64,000 nt of DNA, taken from the NCBI GenBank assembly GCA_964036155.1, contig OZ038422.1:55947201-56011200 (forward strand), in the 5' to 3' direction. The notes beneath the pieces are model-generated. The model had not been told where the DNA came from and did not search any database. It saw only the letters and a list, made by a program, of their open reading frames with translations. Source of the DNA: Diploscapter coronatus (Eukaryota > Nematoda > Chromadorea > Rhabditida > Rhabditidae). Below are positions 63,909 to 64,000 of this stretch, piece by piece. Position numbers and translations under genes: made by a program. Each line of letters opens with the position of its first letter. Positions within the stretch are counted from its first letter, which is position 1.

Positions 63909-64000
63909 GGGCAGTTGGACAAGCTCCTCAGCAGGTGCAGTTGTTCCAGCCATTCCAGTCATCGCAGCAGCAGCAGTACGGGTTTAATCCTAATCTTCGC
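63909..64000 (+). CDS. Possible Gln-rich exon leaving the window
   Basis: After acceptor AATTCAG the frame GAVGQAPQQVQLFQPFQSSQ continues to the window edge. The Gln-rich text resembles the low-complexity style of the preceding gene, so it may be an alternative 3' exon of it. A second frame is also open until 63990, so the call is tentative. Confidence 0.35.

Overview
The window is an animal genome fragment, almost certainly from a nematode. Genes are split by short introns (about 41-600 bases) with TTTCAG/TTTTAG acceptors on an AT-rich background, and there are no bacterial operons, tRNAs, rRNAs or CRISPR arrays. The nematode call rests on four things. A vesicular acetylcholine transporter reads nearly collinear with C. 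elegans UNC-17, down to a C-terminus ending [11 protein letters not shown] choline acetyltransferase lies directly downstream. A secreted protein carries the Cys pattern of the nematode-expanded hedgehog-related (Wart-type) domains. A Cys-loop channel and a 7TM receptor are of nematode type. I cannot name the species.

Layout. 1-98 (-): start of a gene leaving the window. 606-1948 (-): PH-domain protein. 2604-3694 (-): small secreted helical protein. 6372-7110 (+): Wart-type hedgehog-related secreted protein. 7911-15765 (-): the cholinergic locus, with unc-17 (VAChT, 4 coding exons) upstream and cha-1 (ChAT, 11 coding exons) starting 350 bases downstream on the same strand. 15766-21513: large gene-free upstream region with purine/pyrimidine-biased tracts. 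21514-23472 (-): MADF-domain nuclear protein. 24069-25707 (-): two small Pro/Tyr-rich proteins with Cys-rich tails (CYSTM type). 26628-27591 (+): degenerate Polo-like kinase fragment. 28189-30838 (-): secreted von Willebrand A protein with a lysozyme-like N-terminus and a GPI-type tail. 30890-33570: nested foldback and terminal-repeat elements, plus a duplicated last exon of the Polo-like gene. 33671-41331 (-): receptor tyrosine kinase. 42967-45925 (-): SLC22-type transporter. 47167-50953 (-): Cys-loop ligand-gated channel with an anion-type PAR motif before M2. 55301-58183 (+): 7TM receptor, one intron of which holds a 744-base Tc1-like element. 60177-63551 (+): small secreted Gly/Tyr/Met/Pro-rich protein, one intron of which holds a 2.17-kb foldback element flanked by TTAA. 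63909-64000: possible exon leaving the window.

How the genes work together: unc-17 and cha-1 form the classic cholinergic locus, in which transmitter synthesis (ChAT) and vesicle loading (VAChT) are co-expressed from one transcription unit. The channel about 31 kb away belongs to a family that includes nematode acetylcholine-gated chloride channels, but a functional link is only suggestive. The other genes look like ordinary unlinked neighbours.

Gene models were assembled by eye, joining exons where reading frame, splice dinucleotides and family similarity agree. Models described as complete have coding totals divisible by three. Introns hold most of the mobile DNA. No wholly new multi-gene system is evident. 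The most unusual items are the degenerate Polo-like kinase and its duplicated exon, the lysozyme-like/VWA fusion, the three-deep nested repeat upstream of it, the TTAA-flanked foldback element, and two GC-AG introns.
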